Assembly: GCA_910587795.1 (NCBI GenBank)
Contig: CAJUNH010000005.1
Span: 1 to 64,000 of the forward strand
Origin: an uncultured Christensenellaceae bacterium
GTDB taxonomy: Bacteria; Bacillota; Clostridia; Christensenellales; CAG-314
Direction of reading: 5' to 3'
Length of the DNA stretch: 64,000 nt
The notes beneath the pieces were generated by a model. It saw only the letters and a program-made list of their open reading frames with translations. It had not been told where the DNA came from and did not search any database. Position numbers and translations under genes: made by a program. Positions within the stretch are counted from its first letter, which is position 1. Each line of letters opens with the position of its first letter. Below are positions 44,236-53,358 of the stretch, one piece after another.

Positions 44236-44646
44236 TTGATACATGTAATTTACGGAGCTAAAGGCAGCGGCAAAACAAAACAAATCGTTGCGGACGCAAA
44301 CGCTTTTGCGCCCACTGCAAAAGGGATTGTTGTCTATTTTGACCGCAGTAATCACCGTATGCACGATCTTCACCGCAATATCCGTTTAGTGGACGCGTCT
44401 TATTACGGATTGAAAACGCAATGCGACATACTGTCTTTTATTAAAGGTATGTTGGCTGCCAACTTCGATATCGAACAAATATACATCGACGGCTTGTCCA
44501 GATTGTTGGATTGCAACGTCAACGACCTTGAGGAACTGTACAACGGTTTAGACGCTATCGGCGGCGAACATAACGTAAACTTTACTATTACGGCAAGCGG
44601 CGCATTGGAGGATTTGCCTCAGTTCGTAAAAAAGCACATAAAATAA
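44236..44646 (+). CDS. Small P-loop NTPase-like protein
   Basis: A 136-residue protein with Walker A YGAKGSGKTKQI at 6-17 and a Walker B-like strand IEQIYIDGLSRLLD at about 78-91. The fold looks like a minimal RecA/ASCE core, with no further domain. Clostridial relatives are often labelled ATPase or PilT-like without experimental support, and the function is unknown. Translation starts at TTG behind AGGAGG with 9 bases of spacing. It is monocistronic, has its own promoter, and is followed by a structured 3' region. Confidence 0.75.
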   Translation: MIHVIYGAKGSGKTKQIVADANAFAPTAKGIVVYFDRSNHRMHDLHRNIRLVDASYYGLKTQCDILSFIKGMLAANFDIEQIYIDGLSRLLDCNVNDLEELYNGLDAIGGEHNVNFTITASGALEDLPQFVKKHIK

Positions 44647-44672
44647 TTTAATCAATTTAAATTATGTATTCC

Positions 44673-44723
44673 ACGGCGGCGGTACGCAAAGTACCTATAC
44701 AGACTTGCAAATTTTGCCGCCGT
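44673..44723 (+). other. GC-rich structured 3' element
   Basis: ACGGCGGC (44673-44680) pairs with GCCGCCGT (44716-44723) and encloses GGTAC/GTACC (44681-44685, 44691-44695). It has no T tract, and the true terminator follows at 44740. It may be a 3' UTR structure or part of a small RNA. Confidence 0.4.
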
Positions 44724-44739
44724 ATGTTTATTACGCAAT

Positions 44740-44773
44740 AAAAGCAGTTGACGTATATGCCGACTGCTTTTTG
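44740..44773 (+). terminator. Terminator of the P-loop protein gene
   Basis: AAAAGCAGT (44740-44748) pairs with ACTGCTTTT (44763-44771), with further partial pairing inside and TTGTTTT after. The remainder to 45031 holds no gene I can support. Confidence 0.75.
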
Positions 44774-45031
44774 TTTTGCTATAAATTAGAGCTTATCGTT
44801 TTTTTTTTTATTCGCCGTTTATATTTGCCCCTGTTTAACGTAACTAAACGGTATTTAATTGCATAGTAACGCGCTTAAACGAGATTGTTCTGTGTGCAAA
44901 TTATCCGTGCTCGATATAATTATAAGCGTGATGAATTGTCTTTTTACCGATGCGGATGCAATAACCGATGCGTTGCGGATAAATTAAAATTATTGTTTTG
45001 TGTATTTAACGGTGCGCGCCGCAATTTAATT

Positions 45032-46081
45032 TCAGCGCTGACGTCCTCCGCCGATAACCGAAACCGCCTGCCACGTTGCGGGACCTACTATTCCGTCTGC
45101 CGTCAGTCCGTTTTCTTGCTGAAATTCTTTTGTCGCTTGTTCTGTTGCGCCGCCGAATATTCCGTCTATCGCGCCTACGGGATATAATTTTGAAATAAGT
45201 TTTTCCTGTAAATATCTTACAAACGTTCCTCTGCTTCCTTTGCGTACGGTGGGGCGCGGAGGCAGTACCAAAAGCGCCGACCAAGTGCGGTTGCCTACAA
45301 GTCCGTCGGCAACAAGTCCGTTTGTCTGCTGGAACCGCGTGACGGCGTTAAGCGTGTTTGTGCCGAATTGACCGTCTACGGACAAGTTAAAACCGTTTTG
45401 GTTTAGCATAAGCTGCAACAGATACACAAAGTTGTTGTTACTGCCTGTGCGCAGAAGCGGATAGTTGTTTAAATTGTTGCGGGTAATAAAGTTCAGTCCT
45501 AAGTAATTGCATACGCCTTTGCACGTTTCTTCGGCGACTTCCGTTTGGTAGTCGGGGTCGCGCATTAATTTTGCTTCGTCAAAATTTGTCATAAATCCCG
45601 GTTCGATTAGCGTAGACGGACAGTTTACGCTTTGTAAAACGCCTACGTCGGTAAGTGTAGATACTCCCCGTCCGCGCTGATCCGTGCCGTTTATAAGCTG
45701 TTCGTAAACTTCTTCGGATATAATTTGAGACTGTCTTGCCGCAACGTTGCGGGCGGAATAATATACGGAAATCCCCTGTGCGCTGTTAAAGCTGTTTCCG
45801 CTACCGAAAGCATTGTAACCGAAAGTAACAAGCATTGTAAGTCCTTGTCTGTTTACGCGCTGAACGCGCGTGGATATAGACGTGTCCGTTAATTCGGGCT
45901 TTACGTCGTATACTGCAAGTCCGTTGCGCAAACACGCTTCCATAAATTTAATTTTTGCTGGTCTGTTAAACTGATTTTCGTAAAACGGTACGTTGATGTA
46001 GGGCATAATAGGTGTACGCTTTCCCTGCGTAAACGGATTTTGTCCGTGTTCGTCGTTTGCCCCTATGTAATAAGTTGCCAA
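45032..46081 (-). CDS. N-acetylmuramoyl-L-alanine amidase with two peptidoglycan-binding domains
   Basis: A 349-residue cell wall hydrolase. The first ~200 residues resemble Amidase_3, a zinc enzyme that cuts between muramic acid and the peptide: FMEACLRNGLAVYDVKP, STRVQRVNRQGLTMLVTFGYNAFGSG and PSTLIEPGFMTNFDEAKLM with a catalytic Glu. Two PG_binding_1 domains follow, each with the DGxFGxxTxxAVxxFQxxNGLxxDGxVGxxTW pattern (about 210-270 and 285-345). There is no signal peptide or membrane segment, unlike housekeeping autolysins, so release by lysis, a non-classical route or a role inside a mother cell are all possible. It starts at TTG with GGAGG 7 bases upstream. Single gene. Confidence 0.87.
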   Translation of the reverse strand: MATYYIGANDEHGQNPFTQGKRTPIMPYINVPFYENQFNRPAKIKFMEACLRNGLAVYDVKPELTDTSISTRVQRVNRQGLTMLVTFGYNAFGSGNSFNSAQGISVYYSARNVAARQSQIISEEVYEQLINGTDQRGRGVSTLTDVGVLQSVNCPSTLIEPGFMTNFDEAKLMRDPDYQTEVAEETCKGVCNYLGLNFITRNNLNNYPLLRTGSNNNFVYLLQLMLNQNGFNLSVDGQFGTNTLNAVTRFQQTNGLVADGLVGNRTWSALLVLPPRPTVRKGSRGTFVRYLQEKLISKLYPVGAIDGIFGGATEQATKEFQQENGLTADGIVGPATWQAVSVIGGGRQR

Positions 46082-46209
46082 AATAGTCCTCCGTTTATAT
46101 TTTCTTATTTTGCTTACTAAAATATATGACGCAGTCTTTCAGTCTGTTACTGCTCGGCGTATTTTTTAATTTTGGAACGGAAAAATCATTTAAGCCGTAT
46201 ACTATTAAA

Positions 46210-46238
46210 TTGACAAAAAAAACGATTAGTCGTATTAT
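46210..46238 (+). promoter_or_regulatory. tsaD promoter placed for a leaderless transcript
   Basis: TTGACA at 46210-46215, a 17-bp spacer and TATTAT at 46233-46238. The ATG at 46248 starts 9 bases after the -10 box, and there is no Shine-Dalgarno sequence. Confidence 0.65.
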
Positions 46239-46247
46239 TTATATATA

Positions 46248-47276
46248 ATGAAAAATATCAATGATATTTACATATTGGGAATAGAAAGCTCGTGCGACGA
46301 AACCGCCGCGTCCGTAGTAAAAAACGGGCGTCAAATTTTATCAAACACGGTTCTTTCGCAAGTAGATATCCATAAAATATACGGCGGAGTCGTGCCGGAA
46401 ATCGCCAGCCGAAACCACGTGGAGGCAATAGACAAAGTGGTGCGCCAAGCGCTTGAGGAAGCCAACCTAACGCTAAGCGATATAAACGCCGTTGCCGTAA
46501 CCTACGGAGCGGGGCTTGTAGGCGCGCTGCTTGTAGGCGTATCGTATGCAAAGGGCTTGTGTCAGGCAAGCGGACTGCCGTTAATAGCGGTAAACCACAT
46601 AGAGGGGCATATTTGCGCAAACTACCTGACATATGCCGATTTGGAGCCGCCGTACACGTGCTTGCTTACCAGCGGAGGGCATACGGCGATAGTAAACGTT
46701 TTGGATTACGACCGTTACGACGTGGTGTGTTCCACCGTAGACGACGCCGTGGGCGAAGCGTTTGACAAAGCGGCGCGCGTGCTGGGCTTGCCTTATCCGG
46801 GCGGACCGCAAATAGACAAACTCGAAAATCAAGGCGAAGCCTCGTATAAATTTCATTCCGTAGTGATTTCTAACGGTAATTTCAGTTACAGCGGACTTAA
46901 AACGGCGGTAATCAATCTTGTTCACACCGCCGAGCAGAAGGGCGAACCAATAAACAAAGCGGACGTGGCGGCAAGTTTCTGTCATGCGGCGATAGACGGA
47001 CTTATAGAGCGTTTGGCGCAGGTTATAGCGCAAAGCGGAGCAAAAACAATAGCCGTTGCAGGCGGAGTCGGCGCAAACGGCTATCTGCGCAAACGTATGA
47101 CGGAGTTTGAAAAACAGGGCATACGGGTATGTCTGCCCGCGTTGGCGTTGTGCGGAGATAACGCCGCAATGATAGCGTCGCGCGGATATTATTTGTATTT
47201 AAAGGGCGAGTTTGCCGATTTATCGCTTAATGCCTGTCCTACTTTAAAACTGCGCGGCGAAAAGCCGAGTCGATAA
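46248..47276 (+). CDS. tsaD: tRNA N6-adenosine threonylcarbamoyltransferase
   Basis: A 342-residue ASKHA-fold enzyme that transfers the threonylcarbamoyl group to A37 of ANN-decoding tRNAs, working with TsaB and TsaE. Motifs: GIESSCDETAASVV at the N-terminus, GGVVPEIASRNH, TYGAGLVGALLVG, the metal site HIEGH (usually HMEGH), TSGGHT and VAGGVGANGYLR. Full length. Its tRNA substrates include arginine AGG/AGA decoders such as the one encoded in this window. It has no visible ribosome binding site; the promoter position suggests a leaderless mRNA. TsaB and TsaE genes are not nearby. Confidence 0.97.
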   Translation: MKNINDIYILGIESSCDETAASVVKNGRQILSNTVLSQVDIHKIYGGVVPEIASRNHVEAIDKVVRQALEEANLTLSDINAVAVTYGAGLVGALLVGVSYAKGLCQASGLPLIAVNHIEGHICANYLTYADLEPPYTCLLTSGGHTAIVNVLDYDRYDVVCSTVDDAVGEAFDKAARVLGLPYPGGPQIDKLENQGEASYKFHSVVISNGNFSYSGLKTAVINLVHTAEQKGEPINKADVAASFCHAAIDGLIERLAQVIAQSGAKTIAVAGGVGANGYLRKRMTEFEKQGIRVCLPALALCGDNAAMIASRGYYLYLKGEFADLSLNACPTLKLRGEKPSR

Positions 47277-47339
47277 ATTTTAGACGTTATTAATTAATGA
47301 ATTTATATAATCCTACCTATATAAAAGGAGTTTTCTCAC

Positions 47340-49850
47340 ATGAAAAAAGCCGAGCTACAACGCGTTCAAGCAGATATTAATCAAGGCTTGACCGCAGCAG
47401 AAGTTAAGCAGCGCGTACAAGCTAAAAAGGTCAACAAGGTAAAAAAGGTTGTAGGTAAAAGTTACCTGTCGATTTTTTTAGGTAATCTTTGCACGTTTTT
47501 TAACTTGTTAGGTTTTATAGTATTTGTTATATCTTTAATTGCACATAGCGGTTTGGCTAATATGACTTTTATAGTTATAATCGTAGCAAATACAGCGATA
47601 GGTATTTTTCAGGAAATCCGCAGTAAGCTTGCGGTGGAAAAACTGTCGCTGGTCAGCGAACCAACCGCGCAGGTAGTACGGGACGGCGCGGAACGTACCG
47701 TAAAAACGCGGGACATAGTGTTAGACGATATCTTGCTTTATGCGGCGGGCAAACAAATCTGCACCGATAGCGTTGTAATAATAGGCGAAGTGGAAGTGGA
47801 CGAATCAATGCTTACCGGCGAAAGCGACCCCGTCAAAAAGAAGGCGGGCGACACACTGTATTCCGGCAGCTACGTAATATCCGGCAACTGTACCGCACGC
47901 TGCGATAAGGTCGGTAAAGAAAATTACGTCGAGCAGCTTTCCGCACGGGTTAAGCGTGCCAAAATGCCCCCTTCGGAATTAATGAAGGGTATACGGCGTA
48001 TAATTAAGTTTATCGCTATTATAATTTTCCCTCTGGGTATAGCAACTTTTTTGTGCCACCAAAATATTAAACCTATGTTCGGCACAAACGAGTTTTCGGT
48101 ATATTTTGCAAACTTTATCAACAGCCCTTCCAACGAAATTGTTGTAAAAGTCGACGAAGCTTTAAAAGCAATGAACGGCTCTATGCTGGGAATGGTCCCC
48201 AGCGGAATGGTATTGCTGACAAGCGTCGCCTTAGCGGTTGCGGCATTAAAACTTGCCCGCAAAAAAGTGCTTGTGCGAGAACTTCCCTGTATCGAAATGC
48301 TTGCCCGCGTTGATACGCTTTGCCTTGACAAAACTGGTACGATTACCGACGGCTCGATGACGGTAGAACAAATCATACCTCTTTCGGTAACGGAGGAGGA
48401 CGTTAAAACTTATCTTGCCACAATTACTAACGCCACAGGCGACGACAATATGACGGCAAAAGCTTTAAAGGCGTTTACGGAGGGCGTTGTACCTATGGAG
48501 GCAACGGCGCACTTGCCTTTTTCCTCTGCGCGTAAGTATGCGGCGGCAAGCATAAAGGGTCACGGCACGATAGCTTTCGGCGCGGCGGAGTTTATGTTTA
48601 AAAAGACTACTAAGGACTTTAACGGCAAATGCACGGCATTGTTAAAACAAGGACTGCGCGTGTTGGCGGTAGGTCGCAGCAAAAAGGCAATTACCGCAAA
48701 CGGCACGGTAGACGGACTGGAACCTATTGCTATCGTTGCTCTTGCCGATACTATCCGCTCCGACGCTCCCGAAATAATACAATGGTTTAAAGACAACAAT
48801 GTAGACATCAAAGTAATTTCGGGCGATAACCCCCTGTCCGTATCGGTTATTGCGGGCAAAGTGGGCGTAAAAGACGCCGACAAGTACATATCGTTAGACG
48901 GTATGACGGACGAACAGGTTGCGGAAATAGCAAACCAATATACGGTATTCGGTCGCGTTACTCCCGAACAAAAAGCAATACTTGTTAAATCTATTAAGCA
49001 AGCGGGTCACACCGTTGCAATGACGGGCGACGGCGTAAACGACATACTTGCCATGCGCGAAAGCGACTGCGCAATTTCCGTCGGCTGCGGAACGGACGCG
49101 GCAAAGACGGTGGCAAACCTTGTATTGATGGACAACAAGTTCAGCCAAATGACGAAGGTTGTTGCCGAGGGCAGACAGGTAGTAAACAATATTCAAAACT
49201 CTGCGTCGCTGTTTTTGATGAAAACCACAATGGTAGTGCTTACTACTATTCTGTGTTTGATAATTCAGCGCAGTTTCCCGTTCGAGCCTCAGCATCTTGC
49301 TTCCGCCGAATTTTTTGTAATAGGCATATCGTCGTTCCTGTTGGCGTTAAAGCCCAACCGTAATTTGATTAAAGGCAAGTTTATCCCCAACGTGTTAAAA
49401 CGCACGCTGCCCAGCGGCATAGCTATGTTTTTGTCCGTTGCAATGACGTATGCGTTTAGCGGAGTGTTGGGACTGAGCTCTTCGCAAGTAACGTCCGTTG
49501 CTATGTTCAGCTTTACCTTTACGGGCGTTGCGGCGCTTATTGTATTGTTGTTTCCCTACGATAAAATCAATATCGGTATAGGCGCTTTGGGCGTTGTAGG
49601 CACAACGCTGTGCGTATTCTTTTATTCGCCTATTATGTCGTTTGCAAGCGACTTGCTGGGAATGAAAAAGTCCGATCCTACATTCCTGTACAGCGACTTT
49701 AACACTTACCGCATATTGTTTGTGGTTTTTAACGTGTTGGTAATGGCGGGCATAATTGTTGGATTGAAATTCCTTGTGCGTTTTATAGAAAAGAAGATTA
49801 ACGAAAAGCGCGCCGTTAAATTGCAAACGGAAACAGAAGCGCAAGTGTAG
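47340..49850 (+). CDS. P-type cation-transporting ATPase, CtpE-like
   Basis: An 836-residue P-type ATPase. N-terminal actuator domain has VDESMLTGESDPV (TGES), then the membrane segment with MVPSGMVLLTSVALAVAALKLARKKVLVRELPCIEMLARVD. The phosphorylation site is DKTGTIT at about residue 330, and the hinge is MTGDGVNDILAMRESDCAI. C-terminal membrane helices are complete. The PSGM in M4 and the sequence around it match the CtpE/YfgQ-type group rather than the heavy-metal (CPx) pumps: no metal-binding Cys motif is present. Mycobacterial CtpE takes up calcium; the ion here is not proven. AAAAGGAG lies 7-14 bases upstream of ATG. It follows tsaD after 63 bp. Confidence 0.87.
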   Translation: MKKAELQRVQADINQGLTAAEVKQRVQAKKVNKVKKVVGKSYLSIFLGNLCTFFNLLGFIVFVISLIAHSGLANMTFIVIIVANTAIGIFQEIRSKLAVEKLSLVSEPTAQVVRDGAERTVKTRDIVLDDILLYAAGKQICTDSVVIIGEVEVDESMLTGESDPVKKKAGDTLYSGSYVISGNCTARCDKVGKENYVEQLSARVKRAKMPPSELMKGIRRIIKFIAIIIFPLGIATFLCHQNIKPMFGTNEFSVYFANFINSPSNEIVVKVDEALKAMNGSMLGMVPSGMVLLTSVALAVAALKLARKKVLVRELPCIEMLARVDTLCLDKTGTITDGSMTVEQIIPLSVTEEDVKTYLATITNATGDDNMTAKALKAFTEGVVPMEATAHLPFSSARKYAAASIKGHGTIAFGAAEFMFKKTTKDFNGKCTALLKQGLRVLAVGRSKKAITANGTVDGLEPIAIVALADTIRSDAPEIIQWFKDNNVDIKVISGDNPLSVSVIAGKVGVKDADKYISLDGMTDEQVAEIANQYTVFGRVTPEQKAILVKSIKQAGHTVAMTGDGVNDILAMRESDCAISVGCGTDAAKTVANLVLMDNKFSQMTKVVAEGRQVVNNIQNSASLFLMKTTMVVLTTILCLIIQRSFPFEPQHLASAEFFVIGISSFLLALKPNRNLIKGKFIPNVLKRTLPSGIAMFLSVAMTYAFSGVLGLSSSQVTSVAMFSFTFTGVAALIVLLFPYDKINIGIGALGVVGTTLCVFFYSPIMSFASDLLGMKKSDPTFLYSDFNTYRILFVVFNVLVMAGIIVGLKFLVRFIEKKINEKRAVKLQTETEAQV

Positions 49851-50094
49851 TTCCGTTAGTATACCGTTATCTGCACGGTTTTGGTTAAAAGCGTTTTCGT
49901 TTGGGTTTAGCACAACCGAAACGTATATAAAGCATTGTACGGCTTACTTTAAAATAAGCTACATCAAGTTTTTAACGCGTATTTAAACTTTAAAACAGCT
50001 TTGTCCTTGCAAACGGAAAGGCTGTTTTTAAATAAAATAAGTTTTGTTGGAACGGCGAGTGTTAAAAAAGCAGTTAATTAAAAAGGAGAAAATA

Positions 50095-51579
50095 ATGGAA
50101 AAAGCATTAAAATTTTATAAGGAACAACGCCGCAAACTGGTTGCGTTTAATTATATTAATTTCGTAATATCCTGGGATATGGAAACAGACGCCGTCGAAA
50201 GCAGTATTATGGCGGATAGCGAACAAATGGCGGTAATAAGCGAGATGCGTTATATGTTGATGACCGATCCTCAGTTCGAGACGGCGGTACAAACTTTATA
50301 TAATCGCCGCGGCGAGCTGGACGGCGTTATGCGTCACGAGATAGAGGTCGTTTATAAAAACATAAGCGATACAAAACGAATTCCGCAGGAAGAATACGCC
50401 GCATACAGCGAATTGACCGGCAAAGCGTATCCCGTTTACGTAAAGGCAAAGACAGAAAATAATTTTGAACTGTTCCGCCCGTATTTGGAAAAAATCGTCG
50501 ACTACTGCCGTAAACTTACAAAGTGGCTGGAAACCGACGGCGTAAAAGGCTACGACGTGTTGCTTAACGAATATGAACCTCACTATAACCAAGCAAAATA
50601 CGATAAGTTTTTTGACGCTTTGCGCACAAGACTTGTTCCGTTTGTTAAAAAGACTACGGAAAAGCCTTATGTTACCCCCGACTGGGCAAAACAGCGTTTT
50701 GACGAGGAGAAACAAAAGCAATTTTGCGAATATCTGCGCGACGTTTTATGTTTTGATAAATCCCGCGGTATTATGAAACTTAGCGAACACCCGTTTACCA
50801 GCGGTTTCGGCACGGACGACGTGCGTATAACCAACCATTACTATGCGGATAAATTCGATTCAGCGGTTTTTTCCGTCATACACGAAACGGGGCACGCTTT
50901 ATACGAACAGCAGTGCGATAAATCGCTAAATAATACTTTGTCGGGCGGCGGAGCAAGCTTGGGTATGCACGAAAGTCAATCGCGCTTTTACGAAAATATT
51001 ATCGGTCGCAGCCGCGCGTTTTGGTCGGTACATTACAAAAAACTGCAGCAGCTTTTTAAAACGGAACTTGCAAACGTAAGTTTAGACGCGTTTTTGGCTC
51101 ATATCAACAGCGTTCAGCGCAGTTTTGTGCGTACCGAAGCGGACGAATTGACATATCCTTTGCACGTGATGCTGCGTTACGAAATCGAACAAAAATTGAT
51201 AGCGGGCGAACTGGAAGTAAAGGATCTGCCGGAATACTGGAACAGTAAATTTACTGAATATTTCGGTATCACTCCTCCAAACGATACTTTGGGGGTATTG
51301 CAGGACGTGCATTGGGCGTACGGCAACTTCGGTTACTTCCCCACGTATGCGTTGGGCAGCGCAATCGCTTCGCAGCTGTATGTTTATATGAATAAAGAAT
51401 TTGACGTGGAAGCAAGCCTTGCCGACGGTACAACCGCTAAGGTAAACGAGTGGCTTAAAAATCACGTTCACAAGTACGGCGCGTCTAAATATCCGGACGA
51501 GATTTTACGTCTTGCAATCGGCGAGGACTTTAACCCGAATTACTACATAGATTATTTAATAAATAAATATTCTAAGTAA
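50095..51579 (+). CDS. Carboxypeptidase, M32 family
   Basis: A 494-residue zinc carboxypeptidase of the thermostable carboxypeptidase 1 family, which removes C-terminal residues in the cytoplasm. HETGH at 263-267 gives two His ligands and the catalytic Glu, and GMHESQSRFYENIIGRS supplies the third ligand. FDISVWDMET-like N-terminal motif, TRTEADELTYPLHVMLRYEIE-type and DVHWAYGNFGYFPTYALG motifs match the family, and length is typical. The start at 50095 is behind AAGGAG. An upstream frame to 50044 has none. No signal peptide. Terminators follow. Confidence 0.93.
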   Translation: MEKALKFYKEQRRKLVAFNYINFVISWDMETDAVESSIMADSEQMAVISEMRYMLMTDPQFETAVQTLYNRRGELDGVMRHEIEVVYKNISDTKRIPQEEYAAYSELTGKAYPVYVKAKTENNFELFRPYLEKIVDYCRKLTKWLETDGVKGYDVLLNEYEPHYNQAKYDKFFDALRTRLVPFVKKTTEKPYVTPDWAKQRFDEEKQKQFCEYLRDVLCFDKSRGIMKLSEHPFTSGFGTDDVRITNHYYADKFDSAVFSVIHETGHALYEQQCDKSLNNTLSGGGASLGMHESQSRFYENIIGRSRAFWSVHYKKLQQLFKTELANVSLDAFLAHINSVQRSFVRTEADELTYPLHVMLRYEIEQKLIAGELEVKDLPEYWNSKFTEYFGITPPNDTLGVLQDVHWAYGNFGYFPTYALGSAIASQLYVYMNKEFDVEASLADGTTAKVNEWLKNHVHKYGASKYPDEILRLAIGEDFNPNYYIDYLINKYSK

Positions 51580-51595
51580 AAAACATTTAGATTAA

Positions 51596-51653
51596 AACGG
51601 ATTTGATAATTAATTCAAGTCCGTTTTTTATGCGCCGCTTATACTGCGGCGCA
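51596..51653 (+). terminator. Terminator plus second hairpin after the M32 gene
   Basis: First stem AAACGGATTTGA (51596-51607) / TCAAGTCCGTTT (51615-51626) with a T tract to 51629. A second stem TGCGCCGC/GCGGCGCA (51631-51638, 51646-51653) follows immediately. Confidence 0.85.
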
Positions 51654-51690
51654 TAAAAAATATTTATTTAACGCATATAATCAAATCTGC

Positions 51691-51718
51691 TTGTAAAACA
51701 AAAAATTTATGGTACAAT
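51691..51718 (+). promoter_or_regulatory. Promoter placed for a leaderless methyltransferase transcript
   Basis: TTGTAA at 51691-51696, a 16-bp spacer and TACAAT at 51713-51718. The ATG at 51725 begins 6 bases after the -10 box, with no Shine-Dalgarno sequence. Confidence 0.6.
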
Positions 51719-51724
51719 TATCGT

Positions 51725-52852
51725 ATGAAATTACTTATACCAGTAGCTGCCGGAATAGAGGCGGTGGTAAAACGACAGCTTACTTTGCTAGGTTACCCCG
51801 ACACGCGGGCAATTAACGGACGTATTGCGGTAGAGGGGTGCAGCTGGACGGATGTTGCCCGTCTTAATATGTTTTTACGCAGCGGCGAGCGTGTATTAAT
51901 TAATCTTGCGCAGTTTTCCGCCGTCACTTTTGACGAACTGTTCGAAGGCGTAAGAAATATAAACTGGTGCGATTACGTTGATAAAAGAGGTCGAGTAACC
52001 GTAATAACCAAAACCGTCAACAGCAAGCTGTTTGCGCACCATTCCGTACAGTCCGTGGGCAAAAAAGCGGTAGTGTCCGTTTTATCGCAAAAATACGGAA
52101 CTTTGTGCGAGGACGGCGCGGAATATAAAGCGGAATTAGACATAACTAACGACGTGTGCTCGGTAAATTTAGATACAAGCGGTGTGGGTTTGCATAAGCG
52201 CGGCTACCGCACTTTGGCATATTCCGCTCCTTTAAGAGAAACGACCGCCGCGGCGCTTATCGACTTGTCCGTATGGAATCCCGATAAAGCTTTTGCCGAC
52301 GTTTTCTGCGGCAGCGGTACTTTGCCTATCGAAGCTGCAATAAAAGCTTTAAAGATTGCTCCCGGGCTTAAACGCACGTTTGCTTATCGGCAATGGGCTT
52401 GCGCGGATACGTCGGCGTACGTCCTGGCCCGCGACGAGGCGGAGCAAATCCGCGTAGACCGTCCGCTTAATATAATAGGCGCAGATATAAGCGCGGAGGC
52501 AATAAGTATTGCCAACTATCACGCAAAGCAAGCGGGGACGGATAAGCACGTCAAGTTTAATATCCGCGCCGCGCAAGATTTTAAATCCAAAGCAAGCTAC
52601 GGCGTAAATATAAGCAATCCGCCGTACGGCGAACGGCTGGGCGATTTGGACGAGGTAAAGCAAACCGCAAAAGATATGGGTAAGCTTTACCGAACTTTGG
52701 ATAACTGGAATTTTTACTTTTTGTCCCCGTATCAGGAATACGAACGTTGCTTTGGACGCCGCGCCGATAAGAAACGTTTTTTATATAACGCGGGCATAAA
52801 GTGCAGCTACTATGCGTTTTTAAGTAAAAACAAACCCGACAAGCGCGTATAG
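51725..52852 (+). CDS. THUMP-domain rRNA methyltransferase, RlmL/YpsC-like
   Basis: A 375-residue class I methyltransferase. Residues 1-160 hold the ferredoxin-like and THUMP parts (RIAVEGCSWTDVARLNMFLRSGERVLI). The Rossmann domain has DVFCGSGTLPIEAA (SAM loop) at about 197-210, IIGADIS and the catalytic SNPPYGERLGD at about 298-308, the N2-guanine methyltransferase signature. The N-terminal two thirds match RlmL (23S rRNA G2445 in E. coli), without the RlmK half. The family in Bacillus is YpsC. The 5' end appears leaderless. Confidence 0.9.
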   Translation: MKLLIPVAAGIEAVVKRQLTLLGYPDTRAINGRIAVEGCSWTDVARLNMFLRSGERVLINLAQFSAVTFDELFEGVRNINWCDYVDKRGRVTVITKTVNSKLFAHHSVQSVGKKAVVSVLSQKYGTLCEDGAEYKAELDITNDVCSVNLDTSGVGLHKRGYRTLAYSAPLRETTAAALIDLSVWNPDKAFADVFCGSGTLPIEAAIKALKIAPGLKRTFAYRQWACADTSAYVLARDEAEQIRVDRPLNIIGADISAEAISIANYHAKQAGTDKHVKFNIRAAQDFKSKASYGVNISNPPYGERLGDLDEVKQTAKDMGKLYRTLDNWNFYFLSPYQEYERCFGRRADKKRFLYNAGIKCSYYAFLSKNKPDKRV

Positions 52853-53089
52853 AAGCGTAAACTGCGAATATGTTCAGCGGTCATATTTTTACGTTAAAGC
52901 CGTATTATCTAAAATTTGTAAAAATTAAATAAACTTATGGTCGCTTAATCTACGTAATGCTTTTTTTATTCCATAATTAGATTAGATGTTTTCGGCAGAG
53001 TAATTATCGCTTACTTTGCCAAAAACATTTTTTTGTTTAAAACGTCGGCATAAATTGAAAATATTTACAAAAAAAATGCGCAAAAACTC

Positions 53090-53119
53090 TTGACAGACAA
53101 TACTATGTAATGTATAGTA
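53090..53119 (+). promoter_or_regulatory. Promoter and PadR-type operator
   Basis: TTGACA at 53090-53095, a 17-bp spacer and TATAGT at 53113-53118. The dyad TACTATGTAATGTATAGTA (53101-53119) covers the spacer end and -10 box, which fits autorepression by the PadR protein encoded downstream (inference). The interval 52853-53089 shows no gene. Confidence 0.75.
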
Positions 53120-53148
53120 TTAGGCGTAACGAGGTATAAAGCGTAATT

Positions 53149-53300
53149 GCTGTACCAAAATCAGGTATGCGGAAATTTTAACTTTGCTCGGCTCTGCTAA
53201 AATTCGCTTAGCAAAACGGGTATGCAGAGCAAAAAGTTGCGCAGCGTTATATGTTTGTGCTTTCCGCAGAAAATTGTTTAGTTAAGCGCAGCGGTACGGC
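53149..53300 (+). promoter_or_regulatory. Nested stem-loop leader of the padR operon
   Basis: Outer stem GCTGTACC/GGTACGGC (53149-53156, 53293-53300). Inside it TGCGGAAA/TTTCCGCA (53168-53175, 53261-53268) closes two arms. One arm is AACTTT/AAAGTT plus GCTCTGC/GCAGAGC (53180-53185, 53233-53238; 53191-53197, 53224-53230). The other is GCGCA/TGTGC (53239-53243, 53256-53260). A small hairpin GTACC/GGTAT (53152-53156, 53164-53168) competes with the outer stem. No terminator follows, so any control would act on translation or stability. Confidence 0.5.
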
Positions 53301-53358
53301 TTATTTATAACGGAAAATATAACAATTATTTGGTAACAATTAGCAAGGGGGTAATCTA

